DNA of 64,000 bases from Candidatus Thermofonsia Clade 1 bacterium (GCA_002794705.1 PGTK01000004.1:62001-126000), one strand, 5' to 3'. Counted from the stretch's first letter, positions 30,466-40,278 are shown. Notes: generated by a model not told the origin, from the letters alone. Numbers and translations are program-made.

Positions 30466-31239
30466 TCAGCCGTATAGGTCCATGTGGGGCGGACGGTATA
30501 GGTCAGCAGCGTTGCCGTCTGAGGGCACACCTTCGGGCAAGCGGTAGCCGCGAATCAGCACAACGGGCAAGCCCTCTGCAGCTTGCCCGCTGATCAGCTC
30601 AGCCGCTGCAGCCAGCTCATCCGCCAAGCCGATCTCAGTGTGCTGCAGGCGCCGCCCGAACAGATCGGCGCGTCCGCGCAGATTGAGCAGCGCAGGAATG
30701 CCTGCCACGCCAATCGCCACACCGATATTGCCGAACCGATGCGGTCTGCCATGCGTATCGCTTAGGATCACAGCAGGTGCAACGCCGCACAGCGCGCTGA
30801 GCCGTTCGCGCAATTGGCGCGCTGTGCGATCGGGATTTTCAGGCAGGAGCAGCGCCCAGTCATCATCGCCGCGCACATTGGATTGATCCACGCCGCTGTT
30901 CGCAGAGACGAATCCGAGCCTGTGCCGCGTGATGATCACCTTGGCGCCGACCCGTGAAATCCCTTGCGCCTCGCGCAGCACAAGTTCTACGAGGCGCGGG
31001 TCTTTGCCTGTTTGCTCAGCTAACTGCTGTGCCTGCTCGGAGGGCTGTACAGTCCGCAAGTCTACAAGGCGACCCTCCGCCTTTGAAACGATCTTAGAGG
31101 TGATAACGAGAATGTCGCCTTTTTGTAGCCTCAGACCGTTCAGGCGCAGCGCCTCGGCGATTAGAGCAGCCAGATCGTCGCCCTGTTGGATGTTCGGCAA
31201 GCCGCGGAGCGCGAATAGCTGTAGATCGGCTTCAGGCAT
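30466..31239 (-). CDS. cofE: F420-0:gamma-glutamyl ligase
   Basis: CofE adds glutamate residues to F420-0 to give the polyglutamylated coenzyme. The 257 residues show GDILVITSKIVSKAEGR near residue 45, the SANSGVDQSNV block, and AVILSDTHGRPHRFGNIGVA, all typical of CofE/FbiB ligase domains. The ATG at 31239 overlaps the npdG stop by eight bases; a TTG at 31254 is the alternative. Together with npdG this indicates that the organism makes and uses coenzyme F420. Confidence 0.92.
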   Translation of the reverse strand: MPEADLQLFALRGLPNIQQGDDLAALIAEALRLNGLRLQKGDILVITSKIVSKAEGRLVDLRTVQPSEQAQQLAEQTGKDPRLVELVLREAQGISRVGAKVIITRHRLGFVSANSGVDQSNVRGDDDWALLLPENPDRTARQLRERLSALCGVAPAVILSDTHGRPHRFGNIGVAIGVAGIPALLNLRGRADLFGRRLQHTEIGLADELAAAAELISGQAAEGLPVVLIRGYRLPEGVPSDGNAADLYRPPHMDLYG

Positions 31240-31912
31240 GGTCAGTGGGCGCAAAGCCTGTGATGCGGATGCCCGCTCCCTTGACTTTGTAGCGTCCGTT
31301 GATGTAGAGCAACACGGGCGTCAACGCCTCAACCGCGACCGCGTTCATCAGCGCCCCGGCGTCTATGCCGCGCATTCCTATCGCCTCGATCAGCGCAATA
31401 GCCTGCGCTTTCGCTGCCTCATCGTCGCCACAGACCAGCACATCGCAATCTACGCTGTGATCCAGCTTTTTGAGATGCACAGCGCTGACGTTCTGGAAGG
31501 CAGCCACCACTTTGACCGACTCGCCGAGCATGGCTTGCGCCTCCACGCACGCCGATTTGCCCTCTGGCACGTAGACCGTGCGATAGTCAGCGGGATTGAT
31601 CGGTACAGTTACATCAATGAAGAGCTTGCCTTGTGCTGCATCTTTGATCGCGGCAACGGTGGCAGCGTGGGCAGTGTATGGCACGCTCAGCACGATGATC
31701 TGGGCGGCGGCGGCGGCATCAGCGTTCGCCATGCCGCGAATCATCTCAGTGCCAAGCGCTGCGTTTAGCTCAGCCGCTTTCTGAGCAGCGCGCTCTGCCT
31801 CGCGTGAGCCGATGATAACAGGATAGCCCTTGTGCGCCCAGCGCAGGGCAAGCGCGGCGCCTTCCTTGCCCGTGCCGCCGATGACGGCAAGGGTCGGCAG
31901 TGATTCGCTCAT
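31232..31912 (-). CDS. npdG: F420H2:NADP oxidoreductase
   Basis: Transfers hydride between F420H2 and NADP+, linking the two cofactor pools. The 226 residues show the NADP-binding AVIGGTGKEGAALALRWA, with basic residues after it in GSREAERA, and the family blocks VLSVPYTAHA, DVTVPI and AFQNVSAVHL. It is coupled to cofE. An inverted repeat of 10 bp lies 27 bases before the start. Confidence 0.92.
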   Translation of the reverse strand: MSESLPTLAVIGGTGKEGAALALRWAHKGYPVIIGSREAERAAQKAAELNAALGTEMIRGMANADAAAAAQIIVLSVPYTAHAATVAAIKDAAQGKLFIDVTVPINPADYRTVYVPEGKSACVEAQAMLGESVKVVAAFQNVSAVHLKKLDHSVDCDVLVCGDDEAAKAQAIALIEAIGMRGIDAGALMNAVAVEALTPVLLYINGRYKVKGAGIRITGFAPTDHA

Positions 31913-31939
31913 AATTGCTCCAGTCTATATGAGAGAGTG

Positions 31940-31977
31940 CGAAGTGCCGCCTGTTATAGCGCACTGACGGCACTTCG
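31940..31977 (-). promoter_or_regulatory. Inverted repeat flanking a -10-like element before npdG
   Basis: CGAAGTGCCG (31940-31949) and CGGCACTTCG (31968-31977) are perfect 10-bp arms. Between them the minus strand has GCTATAACA, which contains a -10-like TATAAC. It could be an operator around the npdG-cofE promoter, or a terminator of the S9 peptidase (no U-tract, so less likely). Confidence 0.5.
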
Positions 31978-31986
31978 GCAAGAGTA

Positions 31987-33927
31987 TTAGCGCGCTGCAG
32001 GCAGATTCGGCACGCCTTCGGCGCCTGTGACGATCTGGGCGCTGGAGTTGCTCAGATCGTCGCCCAGTGGCTCATAAGCGCCGCCCAGATGGGCTGAGAG
32101 GAACGCCTCGCTCAGCGCTACGAACGAGAGCGTGTTCACTTCGCGGGCAAAGCCGTGTCCCTCATCAGGATACAGCACATAGGTGACGGGAATGCCTTTC
32201 TCCTGCATGGCTCGCACGATCTGATCGGACTCTGCCTGTTTGACGCGCGGATCGTTAGCACCTTGCGCGATCAAAAGCGGACGCTTGATCTGATCGGCGC
32301 GGCTGAGCGGCGAGCGCGCCTCAAGGAAGGCGCGTCCTTCAGGCGTGGTTTCATCGCCAATGCGTTTGCGCATCATGGCGATCATCGGCTGCCAGTAGGG
32401 CGGCACGCTCTCCAGCAACGTGATCAGGTTCGACGGACCGACGATATCTACGCCGCAAGCAAAGACCTCAGGTGTGAAGGTCAAGCCGACCAATGTAGCG
32501 TAGCCGCCGTAGCTCCCGCCCATGATTGCTACTTTGTCGCGTTGCGCAATGCCCTGCTGGATCGCCCATTCAACGGCGTCGAGCAGGTCTTCGTGCATTT
32601 TGCCCGCCCATTCGCCATCCCCGGCGTTTGTGAACGCTTTGCCAAAGCCCGTTGAGCCGCGAAAATTGACGCTCAGCACGGCGTAGCCGCGATCAGCCAG
32701 CAGTTGATGGTAGGGATTGTAGCCCCAGAAATCGCGCCACCACGGACCGCCATGCACCAGCAGCACCATTGGCAGAGGCGAGTCGGGCTTGCCTGGCTGC
32801 TGCGTATCGCTGCCTTTGGGCAGGCTCAGGTAGCTGACCAGCGGTAAGCCGTCGCGGGCGGGGATAATTATGGGATGCATCTTGCTCAGCGGGACGTTTT
32901 CTAGCTCTGGGCGGTTGCTGAACAGGAAATGTGCTTGTTTCGCTGTTCGGTCGTACAGGTAGAACCGTGCGGGCGCGTCATCAAGGCTATAGGCGACGAT
33001 CCAGCGCGAGTCGTCCGTTGTGCGGCTTACGATCTCCAGCTCGCCGCCTGAGACGCTTTGCAGGTAGGTGAAGTCATCAGCGAGGGCAGGGTCAAGGATT
33101 TGCCAGCGCAGCACATCGTAGGTGAAGCCCGCTGCTTGTGGGCGATTCTCAGTTGGATGCACCACAACCTTGCTCAGGTCAGCGCGCGCGTCCGCAGCGA
33201 TCAGCCTCTGGGCATTGTTGCGCATATCAATGGCGAAGAGCGCGCTCGTGTTGCGCCCGCGCGAATCGGCGAGGTAGAGCGTGTTGCCATCAGCGCTGAA
33301 GCCGTAGGGCTGCGTGGTGGCGGAATCCTCGTGTGGAATGCGCGTCCAGAGACTCCAACTGCCTTGCTCATTGGGCTGAAGCACATCAAATGAGCCGTCC
33401 GCTTGTGGTGCGATTGCTAAGCGCACGGCGAAGTGCTTGTCGGTCACTAGGTCGGCAAAGCCGGGATTTTCCAAGATGAGCGTCCGCTCGCCTGTGAGCA
33501 GGTTCACACGGTAGAGATCGTGCAGCTGCGGGACGCGATTGTTGATTGAGATCAGCACTTCTTCGGGCAGGAGGTGGCTGAGCGCGCTGATGTAGGCGTT
33601 TACGCCCTCAAGCGGCGTTAGATCGCGGGATTCGCCGCTCTCCACGTCCACACAGATTACGTGCCAGTTTTCGTCGCCGTTCGCATCTTGCATATAGAGC
33701 AGGTGGCGGCTGGTGTATGCCCATTCGTAGAAGCGGATGTTGCGGACGTGCTCTTGCGTGATCGGCTTTGCGGCGCTCGGATCGTCGGTCGGCGCTACCC
33801 ACAGGTTCAGCACGCCTTCAAGCGGTGCGAGGTAGCTCAGGTAGCGCCCGTCGGGGCTGAGACGCGCCATGGCGCGGGTCGGGTTGCCGAAGAGCAGCTT
33901 GCGCGGGATAAGCGTTCGTTGGGTCAT
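31987..33927 (-). CDS. S9 family prolyl oligopeptidase-like peptidase
   Basis: A 646-residue serine peptidase. The first part is a beta-propeller with WD-like repeats (SPDGRYLSYLAP, YGFSADGNTLYLADS). The C-terminal alpha/beta hydrolase has Ser472 in GGSYGGY, Asp559 in GANDPRV and His591 in DEGHGF. No signal peptide is seen, so a cytoplasmic role in peptide breakdown or acyl-peptide release is likely. It follows amylosucrase by 45 bases, so the two may share a transcript. Confidence 0.92.
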   Translation of the reverse strand: MTQRTLIPRKLLFGNPTRAMARLSPDGRYLSYLAPLEGVLNLWVAPTDDPSAAKPITQEHVRNIRFYEWAYTSRHLLYMQDANGDENWHVICVDVESGESRDLTPLEGVNAYISALSHLLPEEVLISINNRVPQLHDLYRVNLLTGERTLILENPGFADLVTDKHFAVRLAIAPQADGSFDVLQPNEQGSWSLWTRIPHEDSATTQPYGFSADGNTLYLADSRGRNTSALFAIDMRNNAQRLIAADARADLSKVVVHPTENRPQAAGFTYDVLRWQILDPALADDFTYLQSVSGGELEIVSRTTDDSRWIVAYSLDDAPARFYLYDRTAKQAHFLFSNRPELENVPLSKMHPIIIPARDGLPLVSYLSLPKGSDTQQPGKPDSPLPMVLLVHGGPWWRDFWGYNPYHQLLADRGYAVLSVNFRGSTGFGKAFTNAGDGEWAGKMHEDLLDAVEWAIQQGIAQRDKVAIMGGSYGGYATLVGLTFTPEVFACGVDIVGPSNLITLLESVPPYWQPMIAMMRKRIGDETTPEGRAFLEARSPLSRADQIKRPLLIAQGANDPRVKQAESDQIVRAMQEKGIPVTYVLYPDEGHGFAREVNTLSFVALSEAFLSAHLGGAYEPLGDDLSNSSAQIVTGAEGVPNLPAAR

Positions 33928-33972
33928 GCGAAACTCCTAGTTTTTACAACGATCTTTACGGAAAAATTGCGC

Positions 33973-35913
33973 TTAGGTTGCATCGCCATAGCGCAGCCAC
34001 CAGACTGCATAGGGCGGCAGACTCAGATTATCGCTTGAGTCGGGCTGAATGGCGCGATCAGTCAGTAATTCCTGATAGGGCGTCCGCAGATCGGCGGCGG
34101 GCAGGGTACGACGCGCCACGTGCTGTGTCCGCTCTGAGAAATTTGCCAGCACGAGGATCGACTCGCCGCCGTGTGCGCGCTCAAATGCCAGCACGTGCGG
34201 ATTGCCGCAATCGAGCCAGCTTGCTTTGCCTTCGGCGGAGAAGGCGCTGTGTTGCTTACGCACGGCGATCATGTGTTGGATCGCGCTGAATAGCTTGCCT
34301 GCGATTGTGCTTGGATCGTGGCGCTGCGCCTTGCGGACTGGATCAGCTTTGGGGCGATGCACCCAGCGCGAGTCGTCTGCCTTGGCGGGATTGGTGCGGA
34401 AGCTGTAGTCGTTCAGCATACCGAGTTCATCGCCTAGGTAAATGAGCGGAATGCCGCCGACGGACATGATCAGCGCGTGGAGTAGCTGGATGCGCGCCAA
34501 GGCGAGCGCGATTTGGGTCGGATCGTCGGCAGCGAGGGCGCGCTCTAAGCCCGCTAGGGAGGCTAACATGCCACTGATGCGCATATCGCCTGTGCGCGGA
34601 TTGTAGTTGAACGGCAAACCGACGGCGAAACTGCCCTCAAAGCGCCCTGTGTAGAAAGCGTTCAGGAATTGGCGGTGATCGTAGCCCTTGATGCCCAGCT
34701 CAGCTGCGTCTTCATCGGCAAAGCTCCAGCCGATGTCATCGTGGCAACGAACATAGTTGACCCAAGCCGTGCCCGGCGGAATGGCGAAGCGTTTTGCCAT
34801 CGTGTGGCGCAGCAGGCGCACCTCGCGGGTGGCAAGCGACTCCCACAACAGCACCATCAGGGTTGGATGGTAGCTGATCTGGCATTCGCGCCCGATGTAT
34901 TTGGCAACTTCATCGGGATGCACAATCGCCTCGCTTTTGAAGATGAGCGCAGGCGCGGCAATGCGCGTGAGCAGGTTATAGGCGGCGATGATATCGTGCG
35001 CTTGGGGCAGATTCTCGCAGTTAGTGCCAAGTTCCTTCCAGATAAACGCGACCGCGTCTAGGCGCAGCACTTCCACGCCCTGATTCGCCAAAAAGAGCAT
35101 TTCGCCCAGCATGGCGTTGAAAACAGCAGGATTACGGTAGTTTAAGTCCCATTGGTAGGTGTTGAACGTCGTCCAGACCCATTGATCGAGATCGGGCAGG
35201 TAGGTGAAGCTGCCGGGCGCTTGCTCAGGGAAAATTTCGCGGAGCGTGCGCTCATATTGATCGGGCAGGGTGCGATCGGGGAAAAAATAGTAGAACTCGC
35301 GGTATTCGGGATCGCCTTGCCGCGCCTTGAGCGCCCACTCATGCTCATCTGAGGTGTGATTGAAGACTAAGTCCAGCACAAGGCTGATGCCTTCGGCGCG
35401 CAGCTGATCGGCAAGTTCGGCTAACTCTTCCATTGTGCCAAGCGCAGGGTTGACCTCGCGGAAGCTGCTGACCGCGTAGCCGCCATCATTGCGCTCAGGC
35501 GGACAGCGGAAGAGCGGCATCAGGTGTAGGTAAGTCAGACCGAGTTCCTTGAAATAGGGGATTTCGCGGCGAATGCCTGCCAGTGTGCCTGCGTAGAGGT
35601 CTACGTAGCACACGCCGCCGACCATCTCTTGGGTCTGGAACCAGTTGGGCGGGCGCGATTCGTCTAGGGCGCGCAGGGCAGGCGGACGCGCTTGGAAATA
35701 TGTTGCGGCGGTTGTGAGAATCTGCTCTAACCAGTAGAAAAAGTCGTAGTGCGAGCCGTACAAGCCGAGCAGGAGCGGGAACAGGCTTGGAAAGTGCCGA
35801 TCAAGGCGCTGCGAGAAAGTCTGCCAGAGCGCTTCATCGCTGAAGAGCGCTTGCAAGCGCGGACGCAGCCGTATAAGCGATTGATGAATGGCTTGAGCAA
35901 GCGATTCGGGCAT
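33973..35913 (-). CDS. Amylosucrase (GH13 subfamily 4)
   Basis: Uses sucrose to extend alpha-1,4-glucan, releasing fructose. The 646 residues include the N-terminal helical domain of this subfamily and a full barrel. The nucleophile is D286 in VLRLDAVAF and the acid/base E328 in FKSEAI, the same numbers as in the characterised Neisseria polysaccharea enzyme. HDDIGW holds the transition-state Asp. With malQ elsewhere in the window it suggests storage-glucan metabolism. Related sucrose hydrolases are the main alternative. A TGCTACAAT extended -10 lies at 35952-35960. Confidence 0.88.
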   Translation of the reverse strand: MPESLAQAIHQSLIRLRPRLQALFSDEALWQTFSQRLDRHFPSLFPLLLGLYGSHYDFFYWLEQILTTAATYFQARPPALRALDESRPPNWFQTQEMVGGVCYVDLYAGTLAGIRREIPYFKELGLTYLHLMPLFRCPPERNDGGYAVSSFREVNPALGTMEELAELADQLRAEGISLVLDLVFNHTSDEHEWALKARQGDPEYREFYYFFPDRTLPDQYERTLREIFPEQAPGSFTYLPDLDQWVWTTFNTYQWDLNYRNPAVFNAMLGEMLFLANQGVEVLRLDAVAFIWKELGTNCENLPQAHDIIAAYNLLTRIAAPALIFKSEAIVHPDEVAKYIGRECQISYHPTLMVLLWESLATREVRLLRHTMAKRFAIPPGTAWVNYVRCHDDIGWSFADEDAAELGIKGYDHRQFLNAFYTGRFEGSFAVGLPFNYNPRTGDMRISGMLASLAGLERALAADDPTQIALALARIQLLHALIMSVGGIPLIYLGDELGMLNDYSFRTNPAKADDSRWVHRPKADPVRKAQRHDPSTIAGKLFSAIQHMIAVRKQHSAFSAEGKASWLDCGNPHVLAFERAHGGESILVLANFSERTQHVARRTLPAADLRTPYQELLTDRAIQPDSSDNLSLPPYAVWWLRYGDAT

Positions 35914-35951
35914 GATTCAGTTTGTGTACTTGAGATGCTGCACAGCCTTAG

Positions 35952-35960
35952 ATTGTAGCA
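35952..35960 (-). promoter_or_regulatory. Extended -10 of amylosucrase
   Basis: On the minus strand TGCTACAAT lies 39 bases before the ATG of amylosucrase and diverges from the nusA promoter. Confidence 0.5.
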
Positions 35961-35983
35961 TATTATGGGCGCAGCGCTGGCTC

Positions 35984-36012
35984 TTGCCAAGCCTCTGAAA
36001 GCGTGTTATACT
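35984..36012 (+). promoter_or_regulatory. Promoter of the nusA operon
   Basis: TTGCCA (35984-35989), a 17-base spacer and TATACT (36007-36012) preceded by TGT. Transcription should start near 36019. Confidence 0.85.
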
Positions 36013-36031
36013 GCTATGTGATGCTTGCACG

Positions 36032-36058
36032 CAAAAAGTGGGTCGCGCCCACTTTTTG
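36032..36058 (+). terminator. Terminator-like hairpin at the start of the nusA leader
   Basis: AAAAAGTGGG and CCCACTTTTT form a 10-bp perfect stem (11 with the flanking C-G) around a 5-base TCGCG loop, about 13 bases after the predicted transcript start and 42 before nusA. The T-rich 3' arm continues GTCTT. No gene ends here on either strand, so it is a leader element and a candidate attenuator. Confidence 0.65.
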
Positions 36059-36099
36059 TCTTAAATTTGAGATGAACACGATCAGGAGCCGCACAAGGC

Positions 36100-37989
36100 A
36101 TGGCGAAAAGCGATTTTACCCTAGCCTTTAATGAAATTACCGAGGCGCACCATTTGCCGCGTGATGTGGTAGTCGAGGCGCTCAAGCAAGCCTTAGTCTC
36201 CGCTTTTCGCCGCGATACCGGTCGAGTCAGCACTGCGCAGCGCGTTGAGGCTGAGGTTGATCCTGCCACCAATCGCTATCGCATTCTCTTGGAGAAAGAG
36301 GTGGTTGAGGATTCAGCCGCGTCAGTCAATCCGATCACGGAGATTCGGCTTTCGGAGGCGCGCCAGATCAATCCGAAAGTCGAGGTGGGCGACGTGGTGA
36401 TGGCGCCGCACGAGACCAACACTAAGTCTTTCGGGCGCATTGCTGCACAGACTGCTAAGCAGGTCATTTTGCAGAAAATCCGAGAGGCGGAGCGCGCCTC
36501 GCTCTATCAAGAGTTCAAAGATCGCGTGGGCGAACTGGCAAACGGTCAGGTGCAGAGCGTCAACAGTCAGGCAATCACGCTCTTGTTAAACGGGCGTGCA
36601 GAGGCGATCCTGCCTGCTAAGGAGCAGATTCGCAGCGAGCATTTCAAGCAGGGCGATAAGATTCGTGTCTACATCCTTGAGGTGCGTGAGAGCAATCGCG
36701 GTCCGCAGATCATTGTGTCGCGGGCGCACCGCAACATGCTGAAGCGGCTCTTCGAGTTCGAGGTGCCGGAGATTTACAACGGGCAGGTTGAGATCAAGAG
36801 CATCGCTCGTGAGGCGGGACAGCGCTCTAAGATCGCTGTAGCGGCATTGCAGCATGGCATTGATCCTGTTGGCGCTTGCGTTGGGCAGCGCGGCGCTCGC
36901 ATTCAGAGCATTGTCAAGGAACTGCATAACGAGCGCATTGACGTGATCGAGTGGAGTCCTGATCCAGCTGTTTTCATCGCCAAGTCGCTCAGTCCGGCAG
37001 TCACTAACAGCCAGTATGTCTATCTTGAAGAGGATCCAGAGCAAGGAAACACAGCAACAGTCATTGTGCGCGACGATCAGCTCTCGCTTGCCATTGGGCG
37101 CGAAGGGCAAAATGCGCGCTTGGCGGCAAAACTCACGGGCTGGCGCATAGATATCAAAAGTGTGACCGAAGCTGCTTTTGACGCGCATGCACGCTTGACT
37201 GAACCGCCGTTAGATCGTCTAGCTGCCGAAAACGCTGAGCTGGTGGCAGAAGTGACGCGCATTCTGGAGAAAAAGCGCGCTGAGCGCACAGTCATGCCTG
37301 AGGAGTATCAGACGCTGATGCGCTTTGTGCACATGGCTGAAACGCGCCTGCTAGAACAACGCAAAGCTGAGCGAGCGCGCCGCCGCAAGCTGATCGAGCA
37401 GGCGCGCCAGAATGTGCCGCGCCGCGTCTTTCAGATGCCGCTGGAGGAACTGGAGCTGGAGGAAGACATCCTCGCAGTAATCCGTGCGTGCGATATCCAG
37501 AATGTGGGCGATTTGATGGTGTGCCTGCAGGTAGAAGAACACCGTCTTCTGGCACCGCTCGAGGCGGCGAATGTCAAAGAAGGCGCTGTAGAGGCGTTGA
37601 GCGCCATTAAGGATGCGATCGAGTCGCTTGTGCCGCACTACTTGAGCAAGCCTGAGCCTGCGCCCGCCCTTGAGTCACAGCCGCTCAAGGCTGACTCTGA
37701 GCCACAGGAGGAAGAGGCGCCGCCCGCCTTTGTGGACGTTGAGGCGCCGGCGCCGCGCCGTACGCCTGAGCCGTTGCCGCCGCCTGTTGCCAAGCCGCGC
37801 CGCCCTGCGCCTGCAGCGGAGCTACCGCCGCCGCCCTCGAAGGAGGAAACGCGCCGTGATAAGCGCGGGAAGAAGCCTAAGTCGCCTGCCCGCGACCTGA
37901 TCTACGATGAGGAGCGCGGCGAGACCGTCCGTTTGCGCAAGCACAAGCGGCGCGGCGGGCGCGATTGGGAGGATTACGATGAGGATTGA
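36100..37989 (+). CDS. nusA: Transcription termination/antitermination factor NusA
   Basis: RNA polymerase partner in pausing, termination and antitermination. Of 629 residues, about 1-130 are the polymerase-binding domain, 135-200 the S1 domain (GQVQSVNSQAITLLLN), and 210-345 the two KH domains (VGACVGQRGARIQSIV and LSLAIGREGQNARLAAKLTGW). A long extra C-terminal part follows, with a helical segment and then a Pro-rich, charged tail (about 540-629), which is beyond the usual short NusA of Gram-positives. It heads an operon; rimP, which often precedes nusA, is absent here. Confidence 0.95.
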   Translation: MAKSDFTLAFNEITEAHHLPRDVVVEALKQALVSAFRRDTGRVSTAQRVEAEVDPATNRYRILLEKEVVEDSAASVNPITEIRLSEARQINPKVEVGDVVMAPHETNTKSFGRIAAQTAKQVILQKIREAERASLYQEFKDRVGELANGQVQSVNSQAITLLLNGRAEAILPAKEQIRSEHFKQGDKIRVYILEVRESNRGPQIIVSRAHRNMLKRLFEFEVPEIYNGQVEIKSIAREAGQRSKIAVAALQHGIDPVGACVGQRGARIQSIVKELHNERIDVIEWSPDPAVFIAKSLSPAVTNSQYVYLEEDPEQGNTATVIVRDDQLSLAIGREGQNARLAAKLTGWRIDIKSVTEAAFDAHARLTEPPLDRLAAENAELVAEVTRILEKKRAERTVMPEEYQTLMRFVHMAETRLLEQRKAERARRRKLIEQARQNVPRRVFQMPLEELELEEDILAVIRACDIQNVGDLMVCLQVEEHRLLAPLEAANVKEGAVEALSAIKDAIESLVPHYLSKPEPAPALESQPLKADSEPQEEEAPPAFVDVEAPAPRRTPEPLPPPVAKPRRPAPAAELPPPPSKEETRRDKRGKKPKSPARDLIYDEERGETVRLRKHKRRGGRDWEDYDED

Positions 37990-37991
37990 GC

Positions 37992-38285
37992 ATGGCAGCG
38001 GCGCGTAAGCACATCCCGGAGCGCACCTGCGTGATTTGCCGCCAAAAGGCGGCTAAACGCAGTTTGATCCGCTTGGTGCGCACTGCTGAGGGGGTGCAGG
38101 TGGATTTGAGCGGCAAGCGCAATGGGCGCGGGGCGTATTTGTGTCATCAGCCTGCTTGTTGGCAGCGCGCCGTGCAAGGCGATGCACTGGCAAAAGCGTT
38201 GCGCACAACGCTGAGCGATGCGGATCGTGCTTATTTGCAGGCTGCGGCGCTTCAGTTCGCCGCTCAGAGCGATGAGGCGAGCTAG
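37992..38285 (+). CDS. ylxR: YlxR/RnpM family RNA-binding protein
   Basis: A 97-residue protein of the DUF448 family, placed as usual between nusA and infB. Family marks are PERTCVICRQKAAKRSLIRLVR and GKRNGRGAYLC. Members bind RNA and a Bacillus member modulates RNase P. The ATG lies two bases after the nusA stop. Confidence 0.93.
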   Translation: MAAARKHIPERTCVICRQKAAKRSLIRLVRTAEGVQVDLSGKRNGRGAYLCHQPACWQRAVQGDALAKALRTTLSDADRAYLQAAALQFAAQSDEAS

Positions 38286-38473
38286 GCGCATGGTGGCTTA
38301 CCGTTGTGTTGAGCCACGCTTAGGTATCGTTTGTCTGCGCGTGTCTTGGGCTAGACGCTAGGGCGAGGGGCGTTATGTGAGCCGATCTTCCCGCTGCTAG
38401 GCTGCCCAGCACGCTTTCGTGGGAGAAAGTGTCTGTGCTGACCGCCCTAGGTGCGGCAGCGGGAGGAATGAAT
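38286..38473 (+). promoter_or_regulatory. Leader between ylxR and infB
   Basis: These 188 bases hold no gene. Two local folds are seen: GTGGCT (38293-38298) with AGCCAC (38312-38317), and a nested stem AGCAC/GTGCT (38408-38412, 38435-38439) around CTTTC/GAAAG (38414-38418, 38425-38429). The ribosome site GGGAGGA follows. Such a long spacer inside a tight operon suggests local control of infB, but no known element is recognised. Confidence 0.35.
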
Positions 38474-40261
38474 ATGGCTGAGGAACGCCAACTGATCGAA
38501 ATCCCTGAGTTTGTCACTGTCCGCGAGCTTGCCTCGCTCTTGGGCGTCAGCCCGATTGACGTCATGAAGCAGTTGATCAGCAACGGCGTCATGGCGACTA
38601 TCAATCAGCAGCTGGACTTCGACACTGCCTCGCTGATCGCTGAAGAGATGGGCTTTGAGGTACGTCCCATTGCTCCGCCGGAGCCTGAGACCGTCAGCCT
38701 TGATGATTTGCCACCGTGGCGCCGTATTTACGCTGCTGAAGACCCCAAGTCGCTTGTGCGGCGTCCGCCTGTAGTTACCATTCTTGGGCATGTGGATCAT
38801 GGTAAGACCACGCTGCTGGATGCCATTCGGCACGCCCATGTAGCTGAAGGCGAGGCAGGCGGCATCACGCAGCACATTGGCGCGTATCAGGTGGTGCATA
38901 ACGGGCAGAAGATCACCTTTTTGGATACGCCTGGTCATGCGGCGTTCACTGCTATGCGCGCACGTGGCGCTCAGGGCGCTGACATCGCGGTCTTGGTGGT
39001 GGCGGCGGATGACGGCGTTATGCCGACCGCTAAAGAGGCGATTGCGCACGCCCGCGCTGCGCATATCCCGATGGTTGTTGCTATCAATAAGATTGACAAG
39101 CGCAACGCTAATCCTGAGCGCGTGAAGCAGGAATTGGCAGAGCTGGGCGTTGTGCCTGATGAATGGGATGGCGATACCATGTTCATCCCCGTCTCAGCAC
39201 GCGATAAGATCGGCATTGAGGACTTGCTGGAGGCGATCTTGCTCACGGCGGAGAATCATCCCATTCACGCCAATCCGAAGGGCAAGACGGCTGGCACGGT
39301 CATTGAGGCGCGCCTCGACAAGACTCGTGGCGTGATCGCTACCCTTTTGGTGCAAAATGGCACGTTGCGCACAGGCGATATCGTGGTGGCGGGTACGGCT
39401 TATGGCAAGATTCGTGCCATGTTTGATGAGAATGGCAAGCCTGTGCGTGAGGCGCCGCCTTCAACGCCTGTGCAGGTGATGGGCTTTGCTGAGCAGCCGC
39501 ATGTGGGCGATTTGTTTGTCACGTTCCGTAATGAGCGTGAGGCGCGGGCGCTAGTTGAGGAGCGCAAGCAGGCTGCAGCGCAGGCTGCTGAGAAAGCGGC
39601 GCGTCCTGCTGCTTCGCTTGAGGATATTTTCAAGCGTTTCCAAGCAGGTGAGACCAAAGAGCTGCTCATCATCTTGAAAGTGGACACGCAAGGCTCGCTG
39701 GAGCCGATTGTCAACGAGCTGAACGCGCTCAGCAAGACTGATCTCGGCTTGAAAATCCTTTATGCTGAGGTCGGCAACATCACTGAGAACGATGTCAACC
39801 TTGCCACGTCTACTGGCGCCATTGTGATCGGCTTTAACGTCAATGTGGATACAGCAGCGCGCAAGTTGGCTGAGTCCAATGCTGTTGAAATCCGTTTGTA
39901 TGACGTGATCTACAATCTGGTGGAGGATGTGGAGAAAGCGCTCAAGGGCATGCTTGAGCCGGTCTATCAGGAGCGCGTGGTCGGCGTGGCGGAGGTGCGC
40001 AAGGTCTTCAAGATTCCCAAGTTGGGCAAGATCGCGGGCTGCATGGTGCGCGAGGGCGAGATTCGGCGCAATGCGAAGGTGCGCCTACGGCGCGGGCGCG
40101 AGATCGTCGCTGAGGGCATCGCCGTTGCCTCACTCAAGCGTGAGACCGAAGATGTGCGTGAGGTGCGCGCAGGCTTTGAGTGTGGAGTCGGCTTGGATAA
40201 CTACGAGGACTTCATCCCCGGCGACTTGCTGGAATTCATGGTGCGTGAGCGCGTTAGTTGA
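38474..40261 (+). CDS. infB: Translation initiation factor IF-2
   Basis: GTPase that places initiator tRNA on the 30S subunit. The 595 residues give a short form: the long N-terminal linker of E. coli IF-2 is missing and one IF2_N domain ([15 protein letters not shown]) leads straight to the G domain. GTPase motifs are [18 protein letters not shown] and NKIDK. Domains II, III and the fMet-tRNA-binding C2 follow. I chose ATG at 38474, seven bases after GGGAGGA; ATG at 38468 is too close to it. Confidence 0.95.
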   Translation: MAEERQLIEIPEFVTVRELASLLGVSPIDVMKQLISNGVMATINQQLDFDTASLIAEEMGFEVRPIAPPEPETVSLDDLPPWRRIYAAEDPKSLVRRPPVVTILGHVDHGKTTLLDAIRHAHVAEGEAGGITQHIGAYQVVHNGQKITFLDTPGHAAFTAMRARGAQGADIAVLVVAADDGVMPTAKEAIAHARAAHIPMVVAINKIDKRNANPERVKQELAELGVVPDEWDGDTMFIPVSARDKIGIEDLLEAILLTAENHPIHANPKGKTAGTVIEARLDKTRGVIATLLVQNGTLRTGDIVVAGTAYGKIRAMFDENGKPVREAPPSTPVQVMGFAEQPHVGDLFVTFRNEREARALVEERKQAAAQAAEKAARPAASLEDIFKRFQAGETKELLIILKVDTQGSLEPIVNELNALSKTDLGLKILYAEVGNITENDVNLATSTGAIVIGFNVNVDTAARKLAESNAVEIRLYDVIYNLVEDVEKALKGMLEPVYQERVVGVAEVRKVFKIPKLGKIAGCMVREGEIRRNAKVRLRRGREIVAEGIAVASLKRETEDVREVRAGFECGVGLDNYEDFIPGDLLEFMVRERVS

Positions 40262-40278
40262 GCGAGGGAGCGTGCGCA

